Below, piece after piece: positions 11,591-19,729 of a stretch of 64,000 nucleotides of DNA; positions within the stretch are counted from its first letter, which is position 1; every line of letters starts with the position of its first letter. The notes below the pieces were generated by a model that saw only the letters and a program-made list of their open reading frames with translations, did not search any database and was not told the DNA's origin. Made by a program: the position numbers and the translations under genes. The stretch lies in assembly GCF_030325625.1 (NCBI RefSeq), contig NZ_JACAIS010000005.1:1-64000 (forward strand). The letters run 5' to 3'. The DNA is from Sphingobacterium sp. N143. GTDB taxonomy: Bacteria > Bacteroidota > Bacteroidia > Sphingobacteriales > Sphingobacteriaceae.

Positions 11591-12136
11591 TTACTCTTTT
11601 TCAACTTGCATATAGTTTAGCTCGAGCGGAGTTTTACGTCCAAAGACCTTGACCATGACGATCAACTTTTTCTTATCTTCGTGAACTTCCTCGATCTCCC
11701 CCGTAAATCCATTGAAAGGACCATCGTTCACTTTCACCGTTTCACCAACATAGTAAGGAACATTGATCGTTTCACCTTGTTCTGCCATCTCATCCACTTT
11801 ACCCAAAATGCGATTAACTTCGGACTGACGTAAAGGAACAGCATTTCCCGCTTTATCACCTAAGAAACCGATAACACTATTGATATTCTTAATGACATGC
11901 TCTAACTCACCATCCAAAGCAGCTTCCAACAAAACATACCCAGGATAATAATTACGCTCTTTGGCAACTTTTTTACCATCACGCATCAAATAGTATTTCT
12001 CCATAGGGATCAACACTTGAGGAACCAAATGTTCAATACCTAAACGACTAACCTCGGCATCAATATACTGCTTTACCTTCTTTTCTTTCCCACTTACAGC
12101 ACGAACTACGTACCACTTTAAACCTTGATCTGCCAT
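11591..12136 (-). CDS. nusG: Transcription termination/antitermination factor NusG
   Basis: This 181-aa elongation factor has an N-terminal NGN domain (WYVVRAVSGKEKKVKQYID, then YYPGYVLLEA) that binds the RNA polymerase clamp. Its C-terminal KOW domain (VKVNDGPFNGFTGEIEEV, about residues 131-148) contacts Rho or S10. It follows secE by 17 nt in the usual secE-nusG pair and ends at its own terminator. Confidence 0.98.
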   Translation of the reverse strand: MADQGLKWYVVRAVSGKEKKVKQYIDAEVSRLGIEHLVPQVLIPMEKYYLMRDGKKVAKERNYYPGYVLLEAALDGELEHVIKNINSVIGFLGDKAGNAVPLRQSEVNRILGKVDEMAEQGETINVPYYVGETVKVNDGPFNGFTGEIEEVHEDKKKLIVMVKVFGRKTPLELNYMQVEKE

Positions 12137-12153
12137 AAATATACTATTGAAAA

Positions 12154-12348
12154 TTAAGAAGCAATACCGTACAAGAATTCCAACCCTACACTTGATGCTT
12201 TATCCATCGCAAAGATAACCAATGCAATAATGAGAGACGCAACAAGCACAATAACAGCTGAACTTTGCAACTGAGACCATGTAGGCCAAGTCACTTTCTC
12301 AGTGATCTCAACATAAGAGTCTTTAAAAAAATCAAGTACTTTTGCCAT
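12154..12348 (-). CDS. secE: Preprotein translocase subunit SecE
   Basis: This 64-aa single-span subunit clamps SecY in the SecYEG channel. The amphipathic helix with EITEKVTWPTWSQLQ (residues 14-28) is diagnostic, and one transmembrane helix follows (about 30-48). It lies 22 nt after the tRNA-Trp gene and 17 nt before nusG, so the three are probably one transcript. Confidence 0.97.
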   Translation of the reverse strand: MAKVLDFFKDSYVEITEKVTWPTWSQLQSSAVIVLVASLIIALVIFAMDKASSVGLEFLYGIAS

Positions 12349-12370
12349 TTTAGTTTATCTGTTTATTAAG

Positions 12371-12441
12371 CACGGGCACCAGGACTCGAACCCAGACCAA
12401 AGGTTTTGGAGACCTTCGTTCTACCTTTAAACTATGCCCGT
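12371..12441 (-). tRNA. tRNA-Trp(CCA)
   Basis: It folds as a cloverleaf with acceptor ACGGGCA/TGCCCGT, anticodon loop CTCCAAA (anticodon CCA) and a GGTTCGAGTCC T-arm. The 3' CCA is not encoded. It lies between tuf and secE and heads the secE-nusG transcript, a common Bacteroidota order. Confidence 0.97.
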
Positions 12442-12461
12442 GTATTTCTTATTTTGTGATG

Positions 12462-12492
12462 CAAATATAGTGTTTTAAACAATCTAACACAA
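12462..12492 (-). promoter_or_regulatory. Promoter of the tRNA-Trp-secE-nusG unit
   Basis: The minus strand has TATATTTG (12462-12469), with TTG (12490-12492) 20 nt upstream. It lies about 20 nt before the tRNA-Trp 5' end and downstream of the tuf terminator. Confidence 0.7.
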
Positions 12493-12540
12493 CTTTTTTT
12501 TACTTTTTTTGTATTAAAAATCGATAAAAAACTATAGTGA

Positions 12541-12580
12541 AAAAATAAGCTAATCAACCTCAGTCAATTAGCTTATTTTA
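12541..12580 (-). terminator. Terminator after tuf
   Basis: A perfect 13-bp stem AAAATAAGCTAAT/ATTAGCTTATTTT (12542-12554 with 12567-12579) encloses a 12-nt loop. It begins about 22 nt after the tuf stop, and the A/T-rich stem base supplies the U-tract. Confidence 0.8.
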
Positions 12581-12601
12581 TTCAGAATAACCTGTTACAG
12601 A

Positions 12602-13786
12602 TTATAAAATTTCAGTTACCTGACCAGCACCTACAGTACGACCACCCTCACGGATAGCGAAACGTAGACCTTTTTCCATTGCGATAGGAGCGATCAATTT
12701 AACAGAGATCGTAACGTTATCACCTGGCATAACCATTTCAGTACCTTCTGGTAAAGAGATTTCTCCAGTTACGTCTGTTGTACGGAAATAGAATTGAGGA
12801 CGGTATTTGTTGAAGAATGGAGTGTGACGACCACCTTCAGCTTTTGACAATACGTAAACCTCAGCTTTGAAGTTATCGTGAGGAGTTACTGAACCTGGTT
12901 TACAGATAACCATACCACGTTTGATATCAGTTTTCTCAATACCACGTAACAATAAACCTACGTTATCACCAGCTTCACCGTAATCTAAGATTTTACGGAA
13001 CATCTCAACACCTGTTACTGTAGATTTCAAGTTCTCAGCACCCATACCTAAGATTTCAACTGGATCACCAGAGTTGATCACACCTCTTTCGATACGACCT
13101 GTAGCAACTGTACCACGACCAGTGATTGAGAATACGTCCTCGATAGGCATCAAGAAAGGTAAGTCAGTCAAACGTGGAGGAATTGGAATGTAGTTATCTA
13201 CAGCATCCATTAATTCCATGATTTTCTCAACCCATACTTCTTCTCCGTTCAATGCACCTAAAGCAGAACCTTTGATTACAGGGATATCATCACCAGGGAA
13301 TTCGTAGAATGATAATAACTCACGAACTTCCATTTCTACTAAGTCTAACAACTCAGGGTCATCAACTAAGTCAGTTTTGTTCATGAATACTACTAACGCA
13401 GGAACACCTACCTGACGAGCCAACAAGATGTGCTCACGAGTTTGAGGCATAGGACCATCAGTCGCAGCAACTACGATGATAGCACCGTCCATTTGAGCAG
13501 CACCAGTTACCATGTTCTTAACGTAGTCAGCGTGACCTGGACAGTCAACGTGTGCATAGTGACGGTTAGCTGTAGAATATTCTACGTGTGCAGTATTGAT
13601 TGTGATACCACGCTCTTTTTCTTCAGGAGCAGAGTCAATTGAATCAAATGAACGAGCTTCTGACAAACCTTTATCAGCCAATACTTTAGTGATAGCAGCT
13701 GTAGTTGTAGTTTTACCGTGGTCAACGTGACCGATAGTACCAATGTTTAAGTGTGGTTTACTACGGTCAAATTTCTCTTTTGCCAT
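12602..13786 (-). CDS. tuf: Elongation factor Tu
   Basis: This 394-aa GTPase delivers aminoacyl-tRNA to the ribosome. The G1 motif GHVDHGKT (residues 19-26), switch motif DCPGH (about 81-85), G4 NKTD and G5 GSAL are intact, followed by domains 2 and 3 ending in GQVTEIL. It follows four tRNA genes by about 70 nt and is followed by a strong terminator, so it is probably co-transcribed with the tRNAs. Only one copy is in this window. Confidence 0.99.
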   Translation of the reverse strand: MAKEKFDRSKPHLNIGTIGHVDHGKTTTTAAITKVLADKGLSEARSFDSIDSAPEEKERGITINTAHVEYSTANRHYAHVDCPGHADYVKNMVTGAAQMDGAIIVVAATDGPMPQTREHILLARQVGVPALVVFMNKTDLVDDPELLDLVEMEVRELLSFYEFPGDDIPVIKGSALGALNGEEVWVEKIMELMDAVDNYIPIPPRLTDLPFLMPIEDVFSITGRGTVATGRIERGVINSGDPVEILGMGAENLKSTVTGVEMFRKILDYGEAGDNVGLLLRGIEKTDIKRGMVICKPGSVTPHDNFKAEVYVLSKAEGGRHTPFFNKYRPQFYFRTTDVTGEISLPEGTEMVMPGDNVTISVKLIAPIAMEKGLRFAIREGGRTVGAGQVTEIL

Positions 13787-13858
13787 GTTTATGCGAATTA
13801 GTAATTATAAATTATTTCTATTTGTTATATACTCTTGCTTAACTTTTACACAAGTACG

Positions 13859-13930
<72 letters not shown>

Positions 13931-14025
13931 TTACTAAAAAACCTTATTTACGTATTAATGCCCCCACCTTTAGATACATTATTATCAAAGAAGATAGAGA
14001 CTAAATTTAATACTTGAAAAATTTG

Positions 14026-14098
14026 AGCGGAAGACGAGGTTCGAACTCGCGACCTATAGCTTGGAAGGCTATCGCTCTACCAACTGAGCTACTTCCGC
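14026..14098 (-). tRNA. tRNA-Gly(TCC)
   Basis: It folds with acceptor GCGGAAG/CTTCCGC, anticodon stem ATAGC/GCTAT with loop CTTCCAA (anticodon TCC), and T-arm GAGTTCGAACCTC. It is 73 nt with CCA not encoded. Confidence 0.97.
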
Positions 14099-14147
14099 TT
14101 AATAATTAGAAACTAGAGTAAATCTAAAACTCCAATTAAAAAAAGTG

Positions 14148-14228
14148 TGGAGGGAGAAGGATTCGAACCTTCGAAGCCGAAGCAACGGATTTACAGTCCG
14201 TCCCATTTGACCGCTCTGGAACCCCTCC
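14148..14228 (-). tRNA. tRNA-Tyr(GTA)
   Basis: It is 81 nt with the long variable arm expected of bacterial tRNA-Tyr. The anticodon stem is ACGGA/TCCGT with loop CTGTAAA (anticodon GTA), and the acceptor is GGAGGGG/TCCCTCC. Confidence 0.97.
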
Positions 14229-14254
14229 AGACCTGTAACTTCCGTTACATTTAG

Positions 14255-14327
<73 letters not shown>

Positions 14328-14650
14328 TTCTAATATCTTTTAAACTTACGTTCTATCAACGCCTAATCAGACACTTTATCTTTTCAGCGAGTGCAAATAT
14401 CGAATTTACTTTTGATTTTTGCAAGTTTATTTTTTACTTTTTTTTTCATTTAAAGAACTAAACAAACTTCGTTATTTTGAACCGTTGTTCCCTTGTTTGC
14501 TGATGCAAAGATAGACACAAAACTCACTTTACAAAAATATTTCTCAAAAAAAAACATCAGTTTTTAGCAATTATACTGATATGCAGCACAATAATTTTCC
14601 ATTGTGTATTTACCTATTTTGGTTATTTGGCTAATATACTATCTTTGGGC
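14328..14650. other. Divergent intergenic region, tRNA-tuf unit versus outer-membrane protein
   Basis: This 323-base AT-rich stretch separates the leftward tRNA-tuf unit from a rightward gene. It contains one good leftward promoter (14506-14534). I see no further gene. Confidence 0.6.
14506..14534 (-). promoter_or_regulatory. Promoter of the tRNA-Thr/Tyr/Gly/Thr-tuf unit
   Basis: The minus strand has TATCTTTG (14506-14513), with TTG (14532-14534) 18 nt upstream. It sits about 180 nt before the first tRNA, and no other perfect TAnnTTTG box reads leftward in the gap. Confidence 0.55.
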
Positions 14651-15814
14651 ATGCAAATTTTACCGCAATCACTTTCAAAACTGACACGCTATACAGCACT
14701 TTTAGCGCTGATTATAGCAGGATCGAATGATTTGAAAGCTCAAAATATTATTCAAAAACTGAGCAAAAAATTTCTCTCTTCAGAGAAAGATTCTACGCGC
14801 GCTGGCAGTTTTATGGTGTTGCCAGCTGTAGGCTATGCACAGGAAACAGGCGTTGAATATGGATTAGCCAGTTCATATAACTTTTATATTGATAAATCAG
14901 ATCCTCAAATCAGAACTTCTACAATGACGCTGATGGGAACATTTACCTCCAAGCATCAGTCAAATTTCAAATTTCAAACTGATCTTTGGACAACGAATAA
15001 CGATTATCATTTTGTAAGTGAAATCCGCTATCGAAATTGGCCCTTTAATTATTATGGTATTGGTATGGATACTTGGAAGGCAGATGAGGAACGTATAGAT
15101 CAGAAATTATTTCGTGTAAAACTTGATGCCGAAAAAAAAATTGCCAATAATCTATATTCTGGTATAAATATTCAGTACGATAATTTTACGATTCGCAGCG
15201 ATAGCAATGATCGCATATTCAACACATCTGATCTTATCGGAAAGGATGGTGGACAACAACTCTTATTAGGAGTATCTCAGTTATTTGACAACCGAGACAA
15301 TGTTTCCTATAGCACACGCGGTTACTATGCTAAATTACGACTGGCCTATGCCCCCAAGCTATGGACAAGCACTGATTTTACAGGAGCTAATCTAGATATC
15401 GATCTCCGGGGATTTATCCCACTCCATAGACAGTTAACCTTAGCACTTCAAGGAATATTTCGTTCGACCTTTGGCAGAACAATCCCGTTCTATAACTATC
15501 GAGAAATGGGAGGGGATATGATGATGCGTGGGTATTACCTGGGACGTTATAGAGACAAGAATTATTTGGCATCACAAGCAGAACTGCGCTATCGTTTCCA
15601 TCCTCGCTTCGGTATCGTAGGATTTTCAGGACTAGGATCAACATTCTCCAAGGAAAACAGTAGCCGCTATGTGCCAAGCTATGGTGGTGGCCTACGTTAC
15701 TTTTTTAGTCTCGAACATAATAGCAGTATTCGTTTTGACTACTCCTATGGCGAACAAAGAAAAGGCGAAAAACGTCAATCGGGTTTCTATCTCTCTTTAA
15801 GTGAATCATTTTAA
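14651..15814 (+). CDS. Outer-membrane beta-barrel protein, D15/BamA superfamily, without POTRA domains
   Basis: From the ATG at 14651 this is 387 aa with a signal peptide (hydrophobic YTALLALIIAGS, cleavage near LKAQ-N). The rest is a predicted 14-16-strand barrel rich in alternating aromatic strands, with surface-antigen-like text such as YSTRGYYAKLRLAY and GDMMMRGYYLGRYRD. It ends in Phe (SLSESF), the usual outer-membrane assembly signal. No POTRA repeats precede the barrel, so it is not BamA itself. Related short Bacteroidota proteins are annotated as surface antigen or BamA/TamA-family proteins of unknown role. An in-frame TTG eight codons upstream is less likely because the Met-initiated form gives a better signal peptide. 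Confidence 0.85.
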   Translation: MQILPQSLSKLTRYTALLALIIAGSNDLKAQNIIQKLSKKFLSSEKDSTRAGSFMVLPAVGYAQETGVEYGLASSYNFYIDKSDPQIRTSTMTLMGTFTSKHQSNFKFQTDLWTTNNDYHFVSEIRYRNWPFNYYGIGMDTWKADEERIDQKLFRVKLDAEKKIANNLYSGINIQYDNFTIRSDSNDRIFNTSDLIGKDGGQQLLLGVSQLFDNRDNVSYSTRGYYAKLRLAYAPKLWTSTDFTGANLDIDLRGFIPLHRQLTLALQGIFRSTFGRTIPFYNYREMGGDMMMRGYYLGRYRDKNYLASQAELRYRFHPRFGIVGFSGLGSTFSKENSSRYVPSYGGGLRYFFSLEHNSSIRFDYSYGEQRKGEKRQSGFYLSLSESF

Positions 15815-15836
15815 TAAGAGATGGCAGAAAGTCATA

Positions 15837-15880
15837 CATATGGAGATTAAAATTCATCAAAAGAATATAACCTCCATATC
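15837..15880. terminator. Imperfect hairpin between convergent genes
   Basis: ATATGGAG (15838-15845) pairs with CTCCATAT (15872-15879), and the stem can be extended inward with mismatches. It lies between the convergent barrel gene and the leftward hypothetical gene and could serve both directions. There is no strong U-tract. Confidence 0.4.
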
Positions 15881-15895
15881 CTAAATCCCTTTATA

Positions 15896-16459
15896 TTAAA
15901 ATCTGATCAGAAAATTCTCTTTTCGTTGCCCTTCCCTAAAATAAACCAGGCCTATACGAAACAAATCGATTGTAACTACCACCCGATTATCTGCTTTCAA
16001 TTTGCGCCAATAGGACGTCCTTTCCTTGTCCAAATGTGGCTCATTCACAATTAGCATATCACTGGCTCTCATTCCTGTCAGGAAATCCAGATTAAGATTT
16101 TGGCGATCAATGTAATAAATCTTACTCGAAACACCGGCAAAACGTCTATTCTTTAATAAGAACGCATAACTTTCATTTGGTATATCAGCCAAATATTCAT
16201 AGTCATCATAATCAAATGCATTCAATAAACGCTGGATCAGTAGATACTTCTTTTGTTCAATCTTTCTCCCAAATTTAATTTCCATTGGTAAATTTGATAT
16301 GGCTTCTAATGTATCTTTCCGATAGATTACTTCATCTACCAATTTGTAAACAAATGGAGAGTGTGTCCCATGTCGGCTATGGGATATAAAATAATGACTC
16401 AAATATTTCAGGAAATAGATCATTTTGCTGCAAAAATCGAAAATTTTATTTTTAGGCAC
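15896..16459 (-). CDS. Conserved hypothetical protein resembling a methyltransferase that has lost its SAM-binding core
   Basis: This is 187 aa. Its N-terminal SRHGTHSPFVYKLVDEVIY (about 27-45) and C-terminal VTIDLFRIGLVYFREGQRKE with IRF end match, from memory, the two ends of a Bacteroidota class I SAM-dependent O-methyltransferase family of about 210-260 aa. The middle lacks the glycine-rich LELGTxxGxS motif expected to bind SAM. The frame is open with no internal stop, so this looks like a shortened paralogue, perhaps non-catalytic. It is leftward and alone between an outer-membrane gene and the kinase gene. Confidence 0.6.
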   Translation of the reverse strand: MPKNKIFDFCSKMIYFLKYLSHYFISHSRHGTHSPFVYKLVDEVIYRKDTLEAISNLPMEIKFGRKIEQKKYLLIQRLLNAFDYDDYEYLADIPNESYAFLLKNRRFAGVSSKIYYIDRQNLNLDFLTGMRASDMLIVNEPHLDKERTSYWRKLKADNRVVVTIDLFRIGLVYFREGQRKENFLIRF

Positions 16460-16694
16460 AATGATACCCGCCTTTATTATTATGTATAACCTAAATTTTC
16501 TTCGTTAGGTACAGCAAGCCAACGACCTAACCTCCTAGATACATATTCAGTTCACTTGCATCCTCATTCCTTTACCTCTGTTTTTACCAAAATCCCATCT
16601 GTATAATAATTTTTTTCCACATGGAACATCGTATATTTCACTCCCCTAAACTCATATGGTCTATTCAGCAAACGGCTTTATTTGGCAAAACCTA

Positions 16695-18014
16695 TTAGAA
16701 TTGAAGGACAAAAACACTACCTGCCCCCTCGATACTGTTCAGAAAAATGGTACCTTTATGGAGCAACATAATCTGCTTACTTAGTGTTAGCCCCACGCCA
16801 GTACCAGTTTTCTTTGTGGTAAAAAACGGTGTAAATATTTGTTCCTGAAGATCAGCAGGAATTCCCGATCCGTTGTCTTCAATCCGAACCTGTACCCTAT
16901 GGTCCACCTCCATTGCAGACAAACTGATATAAGCCTCTTCCTTTGTCTTTACTGCATCAATAGCATTCAACATCAAGTTAATTATGACTTGCTCAATCAA
17001 ATTAACATCAGCATAGAGTACCAAACGGGTATTTTTCAGGATAATATCAACATCAATATTTTTCTGGATTAAAGTAGGTTCCAATAACTGATAGATATGT
17101 TCAAACAGCTGTGCAATTTGAATCGGTTGTACTTGAGGTTGATCCACTTTATTAATCATCCGATAACTTTTTGCAAAATGCAATAAGCCCTCACTCCTAC
17201 GTTTAATTGTTGATATCCCAGTTTTTAGGTCCTCGATATCTTCATGTCCCCTAAAATGATCCAACCGTCCATTTAATGTTTCAGCTAACGAACTAATGGG
17301 TGCAATAGAATTCATGATTTCGTGGGTAAGTACACGCAGTAATTTATGCCAGGCTTTTGTTTCAGTTTCGTCTATGGCCTCATTGATATTTTGGTACACA
17401 ACAATGCGAAATACGCCCTCTTGCGTATCAAAGCTCGAACTCTGAATCAATAATTTAATTTTTCCTTTGTTCGATTGAACGGCTTCCATCTGTTGCTGAC
17501 CATTTTCAAGGAGCATGGTCTTTTCGTAAAGATCCAGATTTTTCTTTTTCAGTCCCGTAATGTTTCCCAGATGTGGTAAGTGAAAGAGTTGTTTAAACGC
17601 ATCATTCACCCACATTACTTTTCCGCTATCCTGCTCATAAAAAATAATAGCAGAGTTCAGCATATTAATCACGCGATCCAAATATTGATGTTGAATCTCC
17701 TGCTTAATACTAATTTCTTTATAAGTTTCGTTGATCTGATTAAAAGCAAGAAACAGTTGTCCCTCCACAGATTTTGGATTTTTCACCAAGAAACGTCTTG
17801 TAAAATCCCGATATTTAACCGCTTCGGAAAATTCGATCAGTTGCCGGGCCAAAAAATTGTACTGGGCGTATAGGTTAAAGCCAAGGTAAAACATCACACA
17901 AAATAGCAGAGCAGCTTGTACATATTCCTGCTTAAGCAATAAATATGCTGTTATTACAGTTGCTGCCAACAGCATGATGATCTTAATTGCATTTAAACCC
18001 TTTCCTTGTCTCAT
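16695..18014 (-). CDS. Membrane sensor histidine kinase, NtrB/NtrY-like, partner of the sigma-54 activator
   Basis: This is 439 aa. Two adjacent transmembrane helices (about 9-27 and 32-50) leave almost no periplasmic sensor. A HAMP-like linker and a PAS-like domain (about 112-205, SAIIFYEQDSGKVMWVNDAF) follow. The HisKA domain has its H-box histidine near residue 231 (LTHEIMNSIAPI). The ATPase domain has the N-box (NLMLNAIDAV), G1 (DNGSGIP), F box (FTPFFTTKKTG) and G2 (TGVGLTLSK). All catalytic boxes look intact. It starts 3 nt after the response regulator stop, so the pair is one operon. The short periplasmic loop suggests that it senses membrane or cytoplasmic signals. Confidence 0.95.
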   Translation of the reverse strand: MRQGKGLNAIKIIMLLAATVITAYLLLKQEYVQAALLFCVMFYLGFNLYAQYNFLARQLIEFSEAVKYRDFTRRFLVKNPKSVEGQLFLAFNQINETYKEISIKQEIQHQYLDRVINMLNSAIIFYEQDSGKVMWVNDAFKQLFHLPHLGNITGLKKKNLDLYEKTMLLENGQQQMEAVQSNKGKIKLLIQSSSFDTQEGVFRIVVYQNINEAIDETETKAWHKLLRVLTHEIMNSIAPISSLAETLNGRLDHFRGHEDIEDLKTGISTIKRRSEGLLHFAKSYRMINKVDQPQVQPIQIAQLFEHIYQLLEPTLIQKNIDVDIILKNTRLVLYADVNLIEQVIINLMLNAIDAVKTKEEAYISLSAMEVDHRVQVRIEDNGSGIPADLQEQIFTPFFTTKKTGTGVGLTLSKQIMLLHKGTIFLNSIEGAGSVFVLQF

Positions 18015-18017
18015 AGA

Positions 18018-19379
18018 CTAAATATCGTATTTCTCTAAGCGTCTATAAAGGGCCGCGCGTGTCAATCCCAGCTCTTTGGCAGCTTTACTGATATTTCCGT
18101 TGTAGCGATCAATCGCTGATTTTATGGCTTTTCGCTCCAGTTCTTCGAGATTTTGACTGGCAGATGTAGATTCCGCAAAGACTGATTCGGTTTGCTGCTC
18201 AATTGGAGAGAAAAAAAGATCATTACCAGCAATACTTACCTGATCAGCCATAATTACTGCCCTTTCAATGCTATACTGTAATTCACGCACATTTCCAGGG
18301 AAATAATACCCAAAGAGCTTTTTCAGGGCATCAGGTTCAAATCCTTCTATTCTTTTATTGTATTTTTTAGCATAGACAACTAAGAAATGCTCAGCCAATA
18401 GCTTAATATCTTCTCCCCGTTCACGTAATGGTGGCACTTGGATCTCCACGGTATTAATCCGATAGATCAAGTCTTTTCTAAAACGGCTTTCATCCGCCAA
18501 TTGCTTTAAAGCTACATTTGTTGCGGATATCAAACGAATATCAATGGGTATAGATTGATAAGAACCCAACGGAGTAACTTGCCGATTTTGTAATACTGTC
18601 AATAGTTTTGCTTGCTGTTGCAAAGATATGTTTCCTATTTCATCTAAAAACAGTGTTCCCCCGTTCGCTGCCTCGAAACGTCCCTGGCGGTCCTCACGAG
18701 CATCAGTAAACGCACCCTTTTTATATCCAAAAAGTTCACTCTCAAACAAAGTTTCCGTCAATGCCCCCACATCAACTTTAACATAGACCCGGTCTGACCG
18801 CAGCGACTTACGCTGTATCGCCTGGGCAATTAAATCTTTACCTGTCCCATTTTCTCCAAGTATCAAAATATTCGCATCTGTAGGTGCGATTTTATCCAAT
18901 TTATATTGGAGCTCATCCATGACAACCGAGTTGCCAATGAGATCTGGGCTGCTGCTTGTACTTAACAGTGAACCCTTATTTTTCTTTTCCTTATTTTTGG
19001 TTTCAGCAAGAGTACCATCAATTGTCGCCAACAATTGCTCGTTCTCCCAAGGTTTCACTACAAAATCCGATGCCCCTTGTTTTAACGATTTCACAGCAAG
19101 GTCGACAGCTCCGTAAGCTGTAATCATAATAACATGAACTTGCGGGAATTTTTCTTTAATGCGCGACAGCCAGTATAACCCTTCATTGCCTGTATTGATC
19201 TTACTTTTAAAATTCATGTCTAAAAGCACCAGATCATAAGCTGTTTTTTCCAAATGTCCAATTAAGTTTTCAGGATTAGGCTCGACTTGAACATGGCTTA
19301 CTTTAGGCTTAAGCAAGATCCTTGCTGCTGTCAGTAAATCCTGGTCATCATCAACGACTAAAATAGAGGCTTTTTTCAT
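18018..19379 (-). CDS. Sigma-54-activating response regulator, NtrC/AtoC family
   Basis: This is 453 aa from the ATG at 19379. An ATG 18 nt further upstream (19397) is possible, but the family receiver domain begins right after MKKASILVVDDD. The receiver domain has phosphoacceptor Asp54 (LVLLDMNF). The AAA+ domain has Walker A GENGTGKD (175-182), the sigma-54 contact loop GAFTDA (222-227, in place of the usual GAFTGA) and Walker B LFLDE (to 247). A C-terminal Fis-type HTH spans about 410-453 (NISKAAKELGLTRAALYRRL). With six sigma-54 promoters and palindromic sites in the next 40 kb, it is the obvious activator of the transporter array. Its own upstream region has no such palindrome. Confidence 0.95.
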   Translation of the reverse strand: MKKASILVVDDDQDLLTAARILLKPKVSHVQVEPNPENLIGHLEKTAYDLVLLDMNFKSKINTGNEGLYWLSRIKEKFPQVHVIMITAYGAVDLAVKSLKQGASDFVVKPWENEQLLATIDGTLAETKNKEKKNKGSLLSTSSSPDLIGNSVVMDELQYKLDKIAPTDANILILGENGTGKDLIAQAIQRKSLRSDRVYVKVDVGALTETLFESELFGYKKGAFTDAREDRQGRFEAANGGTLFLDEIGNISLQQQAKLLTVLQNRQVTPLGSYQSIPIDIRLISATNVALKQLADESRFRKDLIYRINTVEIQVPPLRERGEDIKLLAEHFLVVYAKKYNKRIEGFEPDALKKLFGYYFPGNVRELQYSIERAVIMADQVSIAGNDLFFSPIEQQTESVFAESTSASQNLEELERKAIKSAIDRYNGNISKAAKELGLTRAALYRRLEKYDI

Positions 19380-19397
19380 GTGTAAATAATTTGTCAT

Positions 19398-19729
19398 TTA
19401 AAGGCCATATGGAATATCCTGCCCATCGTATTCGTCTATCATTTTTAAGACACTCATGCCCCGCAATCGGTGTTATACTTTTTAAAAGGGATATTCATTA
19501 GAATAAAGTTGGCATGAGTATATATATTATATCGACATATATAAATCCTTTTTACACCGTCAGCTTTTAAATGGTAAAAGCACCATAAGCAAGCTATTCT
19601 TTCATTAAATAAGCGTCTTATTCGCATTTAGGAACCTTCCTCAATCTTAGATTCGGTTCATTTTGGTTGTGACTGTATCAATATACAGCATGTTCATGCT
19701 ATATATTGTTTTACACGACACTAAGATAA
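19398..19729. other. Intergenic region between tolC-like gene and the two-component operon
   Basis: This 332-base AT-rich stretch is downstream of the tolC-like gene and upstream of the response regulator, both leftward. It contains a strong hairpin (19679-19708). I see no palindrome of the enhancer type and no perfect TAnnTTTG box for the regulator, so its promoter remains unassigned. Confidence 0.5.
19679..19708 (-). terminator. Long hairpin after the tolC-like gene
   Basis: CAATATACAGCATG and CATGCTATATATTG form a 14-bp stem (one G-U pair on the transcribed strand) around TT. It begins 21 nt after the tolC-like stop. The following bases are not a T-run, so it may be a weak terminator or an mRNA 3'-end stabiliser. 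Confidence 0.5.

Noticed and set aside
14640..14647. TATCTTTG, a perfect -7 promoter box, reading rightward
   Set aside because: It lies only 3 nt before the ATG of the barrel gene, so transcription would begin inside the gene; probably chance unless the gene is leaderless.
14627..14650. TTG start for the outer-membrane barrel protein eight codons upstream of the ATG
   Set aside because: The Met at 14651 gives a normal signal peptide, and the added residues do not look like one.
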